Shown here: positions 12,364 through 18,960 of the stretch, in pieces
How the letters are laid out: each line of letters starts with the position of its first letter
Position numbering within the stretch: position 1 is the stretch's first letter
From: a virus
Virus record (IMG/VR): IMGVR_UViG_3300046315_000103
Span: 1-22,767 of that record
DNA length: 22,767 bases
Reading direction: 5' to 3' (one strand)
The notes under the pieces: generated by a model
Told to the model about the DNA's origin: nothing
Databases searched by the model: none
Seen by the model: the letters and a program-made list of their open reading frames with translations, nothing else
Translations under genes and position numbers: made by a program

Positions 12364-15300
12364 TTAGATAGGAAATTCAAGAAACTCATTGTCTTGAGAT
12401 AGCTTAATAAATTCGTCTAATTTATTATTCTTAACTGCTACAGTATGTTCGTGAATTCCAGTATCATTGATATCGGATATTGGGTGACTTGGCTGGATGA
12501 TTTCGACACATTGCCCAGAGAGAATCCCATTTATTACCATTCTATTTCTTTTTGGTTCGGTAAGACAATAAGTATCAGATAATCTTTCGATATTATGTGT
12601 GCTATATACCCACCAATCTCTATGATATTGATGTAAAGTTATATCAGAATCAATTAGAAATTCTGGAGGATTCCAATTCTGAATATATTGCCCAACAATC
12701 AAATCGTTTGCACGAACTTCAATTACATCATTACGGGATTGTATAAAAAACTTATGATATTCTGTACATTCTATGTTATGAATATTACCTTTATCATCTT
12801 GGAATTTAATATTGATTAGTTTCTGATCAATTCCAGTTTTTCTTACTACCGTATCAGACCACTCCCATCCATTCCATATCGTTACTGATTGATCTTCTAG
12901 CGTACCAATTGGCAAATATCCTTTATTGGTGAGTAATAATGTTTCTGGGGCAACACACAAGTTGCTCATATATACTCCGTCTAAGTACGGAGAATGTGTA
13001 TTAGCATGATCGACATTCATTATGTAAATCCGCGCCGTTTCAGATCGTTGTTCCATTAGATCTACAAACAGTTTTTGCATAGATACAACTTTCTTTCTCA
13101 CCCCATCCTTTTTCTCGTAATATTCATATAATTTATCAAATGCTGGGGTGCCAAAAGCATCATACAATCCTGGTGTATCACTATTACAGAATAGTGTGAT
13201 ATTTTGGTTATTTATAAATCTCTTATAAAACAATTCTGAAATACAAATACAGTAATCAAGATGCTTCACCGAAGATACTTCATTTGCACGATTGTTCTTG
13301 AGTTGAATGACTGTTTCGATCTCGTATCCGAAAATATGGTAATAGCAGGTTAGTTTTCCACCTCTCGCCGCCTGACTAAATGCCTTACCTGTCGATTCAA
13401 AGATTTTCAAAAATGGGACGATACCAGGATGAATAACTGTACCATTTCTGATACTACTACCAATAGACCTCATTCGTCCCACATTTAAACCAATACCACT
13501 AGATGCGGCAGTGAGCATAGCGGTAGCTTGATTATTAGCAGATATAGATAAAGTAGAATCGTCACAATCAAGTAAAGCGCAATTGTGTACAGATAATCCA
13601 GAAACTACAAAACTTTCATCTCCAGCAATTTGTAAATCATACACTATATTATCGTCAATACTATTAATAATTTTAACGCTTTTTATTTTAGTAAAATAAT
13701 TGTCATCTTTCCATATCCCATAAGCGTATGTTTTACTAGTATAATTTACTTTATGTACATCTTTACCAACTTCCATAATAAAATCATAATTTGCACTTCT
13801 AGGAAAATATATAGTATACACGTCTTGGCGTATACCATCATTATATTTTTGCACATTTATAGTTGGTGACAATTTTAATCGCAAAGATATATCAAATAAT
13901 TGATAAATTAGTTGTTTATTAGACAACCCTACCTGCAATCCCTGCGAATACGCACAACCATCTCCCCGAATTACTCCAATCAGTAATTGCTTTTGTAATT
14001 CTATAGAAGCATTCATTAATTCATAACAAATAAACTTTTTATCAAATTTATTGCTACACAGCCGGATAAACAAGTTAGTAATAATTTTAGAGCATATACT
14101 AACTTTAGTACTATTGTCGTAAGGATTATTAGAGGGAATTACTGTATACCCAAATACGTTTTGAATAATATTTACACAATCATCAATAATATATTTATCT
14201 TTGTTGCCGAAGGTAAATCCCATACTGCCACCATCAGTAGCATGTCCTTCCGCCAAATAATACCCAATTAATCTGAATAACTCTTCATTCAAATAAATTT
14301 TATTAGGTACATACCATATATCAGATCTATAACTTTTGTAATGTATCAATCCTTCTTCATTGATATCGTATCGACTACCAATATCAATTATATCTGATAT
14401 AATTAAATACTCAGTATTTACTACAGATTTATTGTATGCCACATGTACCCAATAATTATCATCTAATTCTTTTGCTGGTGTCCATTTTGGTTCAAATAAA
14501 TCATTTTTGTATAAATTAATACAATCTTCAGAATATTGTCTGGGATATTTCTCACAATATTTATAAATACCCTGACTGCATATACAAGAACGATGTTCAG
14601 AACCACGAATACATCCGACATCCTTAGCCGCAAATATTAAATGATCATCAGTTGAAACAAATTGATCATTCAAAGTAGAATAAGTATCAATAGCTACATA
14701 TTTTTGTTCAAAATATTTAGCATTCGTAGCTAATACTGACATCATTCTTCCAGCATGAGTCAACACCATATTTCCAACGGAAATAGTTTCAATTGGCTTT
14801 AATCCAGTACTTGTATGCACTAATTGTCCAGCAGGAAAACAGCTAGAAAAATTGCGTTGTTTAGTTCTCACGCCACTCATAATAGGCGTAGGGAGATTAA
14901 TTTCATGATCGGAGATTGCATGGTAGTAATCTATAACCGTAGCTAATCTAGTTTCTACTGGATAATCATGAAATACTGTGGCGGCAATCAGCATATACGC
15001 ATACTGCGGAATCTCATATACAAATCCAGTAGATCTGTCTTGAATTAGATACTTATCAATTAATTGTTGTAACGACGCATATGTAAATTTATAATCTTTA
15101 CTATGGTCAATTGCTTCATTTAGTACGTCCCAATCTTCTTTAGAGTAACTGTCAAATAAGATAGAATCATACTTGTTTTTGAATCTAGTGATATGGTGAT
15201 ATATATGTACTAACCCAAATGTTTTCCACTGTGGATATAAAGATTTATATAGTCCAAATAGTAGTAGTCGTGCTGCCACGTACTGATAGTTTGGTTCTTC

Positions 15301-15504
15301 GATAGTAATTAAATTATTAGCAGATGTCACTAATAGATTTTGAATATATTCTGTAGCAATCCCATCTGTTAATTGAATTTTACTATTCATTACTACTAAT
15401 GAAGGGGACACATCGTCAACCCCTTCACATGCACGAAATACCATTGTATGAATCTTTTCTAGATCTAATGGTTCTATGCTGCCATCTCTTTTAAATACTT
15501 GCAT
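12364..15504 (-). CDS. nrdA: Ribonucleotide reductase alpha subunit, N-terminal piece with two inteins
   Basis: 1046 aa precursor; extein about 477 aa. Residues 1-90 are the ATP-cone (F-K-R-D-G-S-I-E-P-L), the allosteric site. Intein 1 (222-641) ends before C642, equal to E. coli C225; the extein then runs C-A-L-L-D-C-D-D-S through N-V-G-R-M-R-S-I-G-S. Intein 2 (850-998) follows S-N-L and ends before C999, equal to the catalytic thiyl C439; N848 and E1001 match N437 and E441. After E-I-I-Q-P-S-H-P-I the chain leaves the family pattern, ends L-E-F-P-I at a TAA, and NrdA resumes in the next gene. Reduces ribonucleotides to deoxyribonucleotides. A short ORF (15535-15579) lies upstream. Confidence 0.92.
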   Translation of the reverse strand: MQVFKRDGSIEPLDLEKIHTMVFRACEGVDDVSPSLVVMNSKIQLTDGIATEYIQNLLVTSANNLITIEEPNYQYVAARLLLFGLYKSLYPQWKTFGLVHIYHHITRFKNKYDSILFDSYSKEDWDVLNEAIDHSKDYKFTYASLQQLIDKYLIQDRSTGFVYEIPQYAYMLIAATVFHDYPVETRLATVIDYYHAISDHEINLPTPIMSGVRTKQRNFSSCFPAGQLVHTSTGLKPIETISVGNMVLTHAGRMMSVLATNAKYFEQKYVAIDTYSTLNDQFVSTDDHLIFAAKDVGCIRGSEHRSCICSQGIYKYCEKYPRQYSEDCINLYKNDLFEPKWTPAKELDDNYWVHVAYNKSVVNTEYLIISDIIDIGSRYDINEEGLIHYKSYRSDIWYVPNKIYLNEELFRLIGYYLAEGHATDGGSMGFTFGNKDKYIIDDCVNIIQNVFGYTVIPSNNPYDNSTKVSICSKIITNLFIRLCSNKFDKKFICYELMNASIELQKQLLIGVIRGDGCAYSQGLQVGLSNKQLIYQLFDISLRLKLSPTINVQKYNDGIRQDVYTIYFPRSANYDFIMEVGKDVHKVNYTSKTYAYGIWKDDNYFTKIKSVKIINSIDDNIVYDLQIAGDESFVVSGLSVHNCALLDCDDSTLSISANNQATAMLTAASSGIGLNVGRMRSIGSSIRNGTVIHPGIVPFLKIFESTGKAFSQAARGGKLTCYYHIFGYEIETVIQLKNNRANEVSSVKHLDYCICISELFYKRFINNQNITLFCNSDTPGLYDAFGTPAFDKLYEYYEKKDGVRKKVVSMQKLFVDLMEQRSETARIYIMNVDHANTHSPYLDGVYMSNLCVAPETLLLTNKGYLPIGTLEDQSVTIWNGWEWSDTVVRKTGIDQKLINIKFQDDKGNIHNIECTEYHKFFIQSRNDVIEVRANDLIVGQYIQNWNPPEFLIDSDITLHQYHRDWWVYSTHNIERLSDTYCLTEPKRNRMVINGILSGQCVEIIQPSHPISDINDTGIHEHTVAVKNNKLDEFIKLSQDNEFLEFPI
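12511..12957 (-). other. NrdA intein 2, 149-aa mini-intein ending in Gln
   Basis: Cys start C-V-A-P-E-T-L-L-L-T-N-K-G; block B N-I-E-C-T-E-Y-H with T914 and H917; end D-T-Y-C-L-T-E-P-K-R-N then V-I-N-G-I-L-S-G-Q, next residue Cys. No endonuclease domain. The C-terminal residue is Gln rather than Asn and there is no penultimate His, a type known in some RNR inteins. Inserted exactly at the catalytic cysteine equal to E. coli C439. Confidence 0.88.
13582..14841 (-). other. NrdA intein 1, 420 aa with LAGLIDADG endonuclease
   Basis: Cys start C-F-P-A-G-Q-L-V-H-T; block B S-T-D-D-H-L-I-F with T285 and H288; endonuclease motifs L-I-G-Y-Y-L-A-E-G-H (412-421) and L-L-I-G-V-I-R-G-D-G-C (507-517), both with their acidic residue (E419, D515); block F V-Y-D-L-Q-I-A; end S-V-H-N followed by Cys. 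A complete intein whose homing endonuclease could be active. Also has four cysteines in 298-328 (V-G-C-I-R, H-R-S-C-I-C, K-Y-C-E, E-D-C) that could bind metal. Confidence 0.92.
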
Positions 15505-15534
15505 TATTTTTTACTGTTGTGGGTTAATATTTAA

Positions 15535-15579
15535 TCAAAAATTTAGTCTTCTGATGATTGTATAATCAAAGTGAATCAT
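15535..15579 (-). CDS. Putative 14-aa leader ORF upstream of nrdA
   Basis: ATG at 15579 to TGA at 15535, starting M-I-H-F-D. Its start region repeats that of the 21-aa ORF at 6235-6300 (20 of 22 bases). Lies 31 bases before the nrdA ATG. No ribosome site seen. Either a leader peptide or a shared non-coding regulatory sequence. Confidence 0.25.
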   Translation of the reverse strand: MIHFDYTIIRRLNF

Positions 15580-15608
15580 CTTAATAATATAAAGTATTTA
15601 ATTAAAAA

Positions 15609-15977
15609 TTAATCTTCGTATACTTCTAAATATTTTTTAAAAGTGTTGTCAGTTAATAAATCTTTAGATACTAATACCATCATATTAATTTTTTGCAAAT
15701 ATTTGTATAGTCGTACTGCATCTTCCATTGAGATATTAATAGTTTCTTTGTGACAATTATTAAATTTAATAAAATATAGTCTGGCTAGTACTCGATACGG
15801 TTCGCCCATGTTACAATAAGCTAAACTACTCAATCCGATTTCTACTAATTCTTCATAGTTGGCATAGTAGAATTTAATATGGTTATTTCTATCAGGGCAA
15901 CAATATAACGTGCTGCGTGGGTCGCCTTTTAATGACGGATGATCGGAAAAGCTGAAAATTGGATCTAACGATTTCAT
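15609..15977 (-). CDS. Hypothetical protein
   Basis: 122 aa, soluble, with C26/C27 (Y-C-C-P-D-R) and a helical C-terminal half (E-D-A-V-R-L-Y-K-Y-L-Q-K-I). No family recognised. Preceded by a good early-type promoter (16006-16035) whose transcript would start about 20 bases before the ATG and continue into nrdA. Its coding sequence contains one exact copy of the 16-bp palindrome (15757-15772). Likely the first gene of the RNR operon. Confidence 0.65.
   Translation of the reverse strand: MKSLDPIFSFSDHPSLKGDPRSTLYCCPDRNNHIKFYYANYEELVEIGLSSLAYCNMGEPYRVLARLYFIKFNNCHKETINISMEDAVRLYKYLQKINMMVLVSKDLLTDNTFKKYLEVYED
15757..15772. repeat. 16-bp palindrome TTATTAAATTTAATAA, copy 4
   Basis: Exact copy, but within the coding sequence of the 15609-15977 gene (spanning F-I-K-F-N-N), unlike the others. 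Confidence 0.45.
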
Positions 15978-16005
15978 TTTGTGTCGTAATGCTTTGTTCC
16001 TTTTT

Positions 16006-16035
16006 ATTATAACAGACTTAGTGAGATTATGCCAA
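16006..16035 (-). promoter_or_regulatory. Early-type promoter of the RNR operon
   Basis: Minus strand TTGGCA at 16035-16030, an 18-base spacer, then TGTTATAAT with the -10 at 16011-16006. Best -35 of the set. It overlaps the end of the HNH gene and would drive 15609-15977 and nrdA. AAAAAGGAAC follows the -10. Confidence 0.55.
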
Positions 16036-16554
16036 CCTAATCGGCTTATCCCAAGTAAGTTGATTCTCTATGTGTGCTTCAATTAGTAGTTCTAGTTTGA
16101 TCTGATGTTCTGGTTTGAATTGGATAGTTAGATCTGGCAACCAATTAGGTACTTCTTGTAAGTATCGTTCAGAAGACACTAATCCTGACTTTACTCCAAA
16201 TTGGAAATGTAAGTTTTGTAGATAATCAATAGATTGTGAACCAAAAGTTATTCTCTTACCATTTACTCTTGGCATAGCAATTTTTGTTTGATAACTGCCA
16301 ACACGATTATCACGATTATAGTTTATACCAATATCTAGTCCAGATGACTTCTTCTGTATTGATGAGTTGAACCAATTAGTGACTAATTCTAGATTACATA
16401 GCTTATTATTATTAGGATTGTCATCTAAATGATTGAGTACATAGTTTTGATTAGTCTTTTCTCCATATACTAGTTCATAGATTTTTACATTTTGCCCATT
16501 TGTCCTTATATCAAATCTACTAGTGATATTAATTACAACATCATTATAACACAA
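16027..16554 (-). CDS. HNH endonuclease with AP2-like domain, no normal start codon
   Basis: 175 codons open from a TTG directly after the primase stop. HNH_3-type motif Y-V-L-N-H-L-D-D-N-P-N-N-N (38-50) with H42 and N50, N-L-E-L-V-T (54-59), and N63. Residues 72-112 (G-S-Y-Q-T-K-I...V-N-G-K-R-I-T-F-G-S) resemble an AP2 DNA-binding domain, a common pairing in phage homing endonucleases. No ATG or GTG occurs in frame before the HNH motif; TTG at 16554 overlaps a promoter-like TGTGTTATAAT. It is in the same frame as the primase, separated by one TAA. It may be N-terminally truncated, start at TTG, or arise by readthrough. Confidence 0.75.
   Translation of the reverse strand: MCYNDVVINITSRFDIRTNGQNVKIYELVYGEKTNQNYVLNHLDDNPNNNKLCNLELVTNWFNSSIQKKSSGLDIGINYNRDNRVGSYQTKIAMPRVNGKRITFGSQSIDYLQNLHFQFGVKSGLVSSERYLQEVPNWLPDLTIQFKPEHQIKLELLIEAHIENQLTWDKPIRLA
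16543..16551 (-). promoter_or_regulatory. Extended -10 at the primase/HNH junction
   Basis: TGTTATAAT on the minus strand, identical to those at 1341, 6325 and 16006, starting 3 bases after the primase stop. No good -35. A transcript from here would begin inside the HNH frame. Confidence 0.35.
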
Positions 16555-17523
16555 TTATTTAATAAAATTACTAATTTCTAATTTCGCTCTCGTGCCAGAA
16601 TAATCATTATTTATAACAGGATTAATGTCAGTACCATTAATGAGGCAATCATTAATGTCTTTTTCTTTGTAGGATTTGTCCCAAATGCAAACTGAATGCC
16701 CCAAATCCACTACTTTCTTCATTTGATTAACAATCTGTGTATTATATGGTTCATTGTCATACAGAAATACAAATTTAGTGTTGGATTTGGAATTCAGAAA
16801 ATCTAAATCTATGCTAGAACCTAGCATTGCGATACAATTTGGGACAAAAAGTGAATCGTACACGCCCTCCACAACATATACTGGCTTATTCCAATCAATT
16901 AGATCATGACCGTATATCTTAGGAGCGTCCGCCAGCATGATTGTGATGTACCTAATTCCCACGGATACTCCCAACAGTCTCGCTTGAAACCCTACTGCCT
17001 GATCATTTATGATCAACGGTATAACAATCCTTGATTCCTCCTTATCTATATTATTATAAGTGTGCTTATACTGATTTGCGAATTTTTTCCAATTCTCTGT
17101 GTAATAAGCATTTCTGAGAAATGCTTCTGGTACTTTGCGATGTTGCAAATATAACTTGGCAGCGTGATTCTTATGAAGTTCTGATATAGTGGGTAATTCT
17201 TCAAAGATGATGGGTCGATATATTCTATTAGGAGACTTAAAGGTAACTATCCTTTTAGTTTCAGGTTGAGATGTATAATTGCTGTACAGATATTTGTGAT
17301 ATAAATCAGGAAATGAGTCTTTCAAAAAATTATTTAAAGACTTACACACTCCGCAGTTGTGGCACTTGTAGATATAAGTCCGCTCTTTAGACAGAAATAG
17401 GTAGCCTCTAGTGATGTACTTATTTTTGTTGCTATCTCCACAAATAGGACACCTAAATGTATAAGATTCTCCAGTTTTTTTGAATTTATCCAATACTAAA
17501 GACAAATCGCTTATTATATCCAT
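16555..17523 (-). CDS. DNA primase, T4 gp61-type
   Basis: 322 aa. Zinc finger C25-P-I-C28 ... C54-H-N-C57 for template recognition, then a Toprim catalytic core: V-Y-V-V-E-G-V-Y-D (E219, D223), M-L-G-S-S (233-237), F-L-Y-D-N-E-P (D256) and K-D-I-N-D (288-292). It makes RNA primers for lagging-strand synthesis with the gp41-type helicase. Length is close to T4 gp61 (342). The G-Y-L-F-L segment (40-44) and the R-I-V-I-P-L segment (165-170) before Toprim fit the family. The start lies 1 base after the stop of the membrane-protein gene (TGAGATG). Confidence 0.88.
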   Translation of the reverse strand: MDIISDLSLVLDKFKKTGESYTFRCPICGDSNKNKYITRGYLFLSKERTYIYKCHNCGVCKSLNNFLKDSFPDLYHKYLYSNYTSQPETKRIVTFKSPNRIYRPIIFEELPTISELHKNHAAKLYLQHRKVPEAFLRNAYYTENWKKFANQYKHTYNNIDKEESRIVIPLIINDQAVGFQARLLGVSVGIRYITIMLADAPKIYGHDLIDWNKPVYVVEGVYDSLFVPNCIAMLGSSIDLDFLNSKSNTKFVFLYDNEPYNTQIVNQMKKVVDLGHSVCIWDKSYKEKDINDCLINGTDINPVINNDYSGTRAKLEISNFIK

Positions 17524-17524
17524 C

Positions 17525-17983
17525 TCAATTTACTTTTGTTTGTTCTTGTATTTGTGGTTTGGGAGTAGATAGTTTTTCTGGGGATAGCCATCCAGCAGAT
17601 GCAGCTATCCCTAAAAAAAACACTAATGCGGTGACAGACCAAGTGACAATTGTACGAAAATTGTACAACTCAACCAATTTATTATTCATATCGGTCATAT
17701 TAATATGAATCATAGATATATTATTATCTTGTTTCAAATTCTGAGCATCAATTTTTTGAGAAATATCTTTTAGATCTGATGCAATAGTTTGAGCATTAAT
17801 GTCTAAGGTATTAATTCTGAGATCTTGTTTTGTTACGAGAGTAGCAACTTGTGCGTTGTTCTCTACTAATTTTTCAATAACTTTTTTAAATTCTACGGAC
17901 ATTTCCTTTGACAACCCCTCAAAAAATGCCAGCTTTTGTTCTATAAAGTCTACTCTATTATCTCTATTATTATTATTAAACAT
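17525..17983 (-). CDS. Coiled-coil membrane protein
   Basis: 152 aa. Residues about 10-108 form a long helical, heptad-like region with many N, Q, D, K. Residues 112-133 (I-V-T-W-S-V-T-A-L-V-F-F-L-G-I-A-A-S-A-G-W-L, by position) are one membrane span, followed by a short Pro/Gln-rich tail. This layout resembles XhlA-like phage proteins and some inner-membrane lysis accessories, but no sequence match is clear. A GATAAATA box (18010-18017) lies 27 bases before the ATG. Overlaps the stop of the upstream gene by 8 bases. Confidence 0.6.
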   Translation of the reverse strand: MFNNNNRDNRVDFIEQKLAFFEGLSKEMSVEFKKVIEKLVENNAQVATLVTKQDLRINTLDINAQTIASDLKDISQKIDAQNLKQDNNISMIHINMTDMNNKLVELYNFRTIVTWSVTALVFFLGIAASAGWLSPEKLSTPKPQIQEQTKVN

Positions 17984-18251
17984 TTCTGATATATGTTGAT
18001 ATTAATATATATTTATCCCCCAATATATATTTTAATATAATTATTATTGCATCATATTCAAATAAATTAAATAAGATCATCATTCTATTATACACTAACT
18101 CTGGACGATTTTCAATATTTTTATCAAGATACTTAGAAAATGTTCTTATTAAGCCGAAGTCTGCTAAAAAAATTGTTCGATTAGCAGACTCTTTTAATAG
18201 ATAGTTCTCTAACGCATATATAATCAGATTATTTTCATTTAATGGGGACAC
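17976..18251 (-). CDS. Conserved small T4-type phage protein
   Basis: 91 aa from GTG at 18251, which shares its last base with the upstream stop TAG. Pattern L-N-E-N-N-L-I-I-Y-A-L-E-N-Y (4-17), then L-I-R-T-F-S-K-Y-L (34-42), then R-M-M-I-L-F-N-L-F-E-Y-D-A (56-68) resembles, from memory, a small family found next to replication genes in T4-type cyanophages (L.E.N...YA..HY ... N..I.L.NVFG). Function unknown. Confidence 0.6.
   Translation of the reverse strand: MSPLNENNLIIYALENYLLKESANRTIFLADFGLIRTFSKYLDKNIENRPELVYNRMMILFNLFEYDAIIIILKYILGDKYILISTYIRNV
18010..18017 (-). promoter_or_regulatory. Late-type box GATAAATA
   Basis: Minus strand, 27 bases before the ATG at 17983, inside the end of the 17976-18251 gene. 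Confidence 0.35.
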
Positions 18252-18778
18252 TATTTTTTGGTAGATACGTTGACATCAGATTTAGTAGATTTAACAGGTT
18301 TAATAGGTTCCATAACCGGAACTATTTCAATAGGTTTAATAGGTTCCATAACCGGAACTATTTCATCATTAAGATTGACTGCTACTAACAATTCATTCCG
18401 ATATCGTGTAATACCTTTCGACACATATTTATTTATATACCACCACCCAGGAGTTTTAATTCCCATTCCTTTAGTGGCATCTAGTGTCATATCTTCTAAT
18501 GTAAACAATACCAATTCACCATATTGTTTTACCTGATTTTTTATATATCCAGGTAAAATCTTTATCGTTAATTGGTCTGATACTAGTTCTCCAATCGCTA
18601 CATATGGTTTATACAAAATTAATTTGTCGTCACCATCAATTTTTTCAATTTGATAATCTACTCCCATAATACTCAATATATCTCCTGCACTAATATTCGC
18701 ATCACTACTAAAATCTTCAACAATTTTAGAATTGTCTGTCAATTTTATAGAACTTATCTTGTGTAATGGTAATCCCAT
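18251..18778 (-). CDS. Probable virion structural protein with duplicated tail
   Basis: 175 aa, beta-rich. Opens M-G-L-P-L-H-K-I; D-I-L-S-I-M-G-V-D-Y-Q-I-E-K-I (33-47); and K-T-P-G-W-W-Y-I-N-K-Y-V-S-K-G-I-T-R-Y with E-L-L-V-A-V (about 108-132). The GWW...R...E-L-L-V-A pattern is shared, from memory, by a structural protein of many marine tailed phages. The C-terminus contains E-I-V-P-V-M-E-P-I-K-P twice in tandem, coded by a 36-base repeat. An AAGGAT site precedes the ATG, inside the 3' end of the small membrane-protein gene region. Confidence 0.6.
   Translation of the reverse strand: MGLPLHKISSIKLTDNSKIVEDFSSDANISAGDILSIMGVDYQIEKIDGDDKLILYKPYVAIGELVSDQLTIKILPGYIKNQVKQYGELVLFTLEDMTLDATKGMGIKTPGWWYINKYVSKGITRYRNELLVAVNLNDEIVPVMEPIKPIEIVPVMEPIKPVKSTKSDVNVSTKK
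18297..18368 (-). repeat. 36-bp tandem duplication inside the 18251-18778 gene
   Basis: The unit at about 18297-18332 is repeated exactly at 18333-18368 apart from edge bases, giving two copies of E-I-V-P-V-M-E-P-I-K-P. Near-identity at DNA level suggests a recent duplication. Confidence 0.75.
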
Positions 18779-18779
18779 G

Positions 18780-18956
18780 TTATCCTTTTCTTGATACTAA
18801 CATTATAAACTTTAATAAAAATTCCAACATGGAATTCTCCTTCACTTTTGGCACCATTGCTAATATCTCACTAACGGCAAATAAAATAGCCATTACATAT
18901 ACGCCATTGGCTGCCCAAAATACTTCAACTAATAAAAGGATTGCAGTAATAGTCAT
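18780..18956 (-). CDS. Small hydrophobic membrane protein, 58 aa
   Basis: ATG at 18956, 4 bases after the stop of the upstream gene, TAA at 18780. Sequence begins M-T-I-T-A-I-L-L-L-V-E-V-F-W-A-A and continues hydrophobic to about residue 34, then P-K-V-K-E-N-S, then a second amphipathic or membrane helix (M-L-E-F-L-L-K-F-I-M-L-V) and a basic end S-R-K-G. One or two membrane spans. The P-K-V-K-x-N-S segment reminds me of small T4-type cyanophage membrane proteins. Size and topology would suit a holin or antiholin, without proof. Fills an otherwise empty 180-base gap on the coding strand. Confidence 0.6.
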   Translation of the reverse strand: MTITAILLLVEVFWAANGVYVMAILFAVSEILAMVPKVKENSMLEFLLKFIMLVSRKG

Positions 18957-18960
18957 AGTT

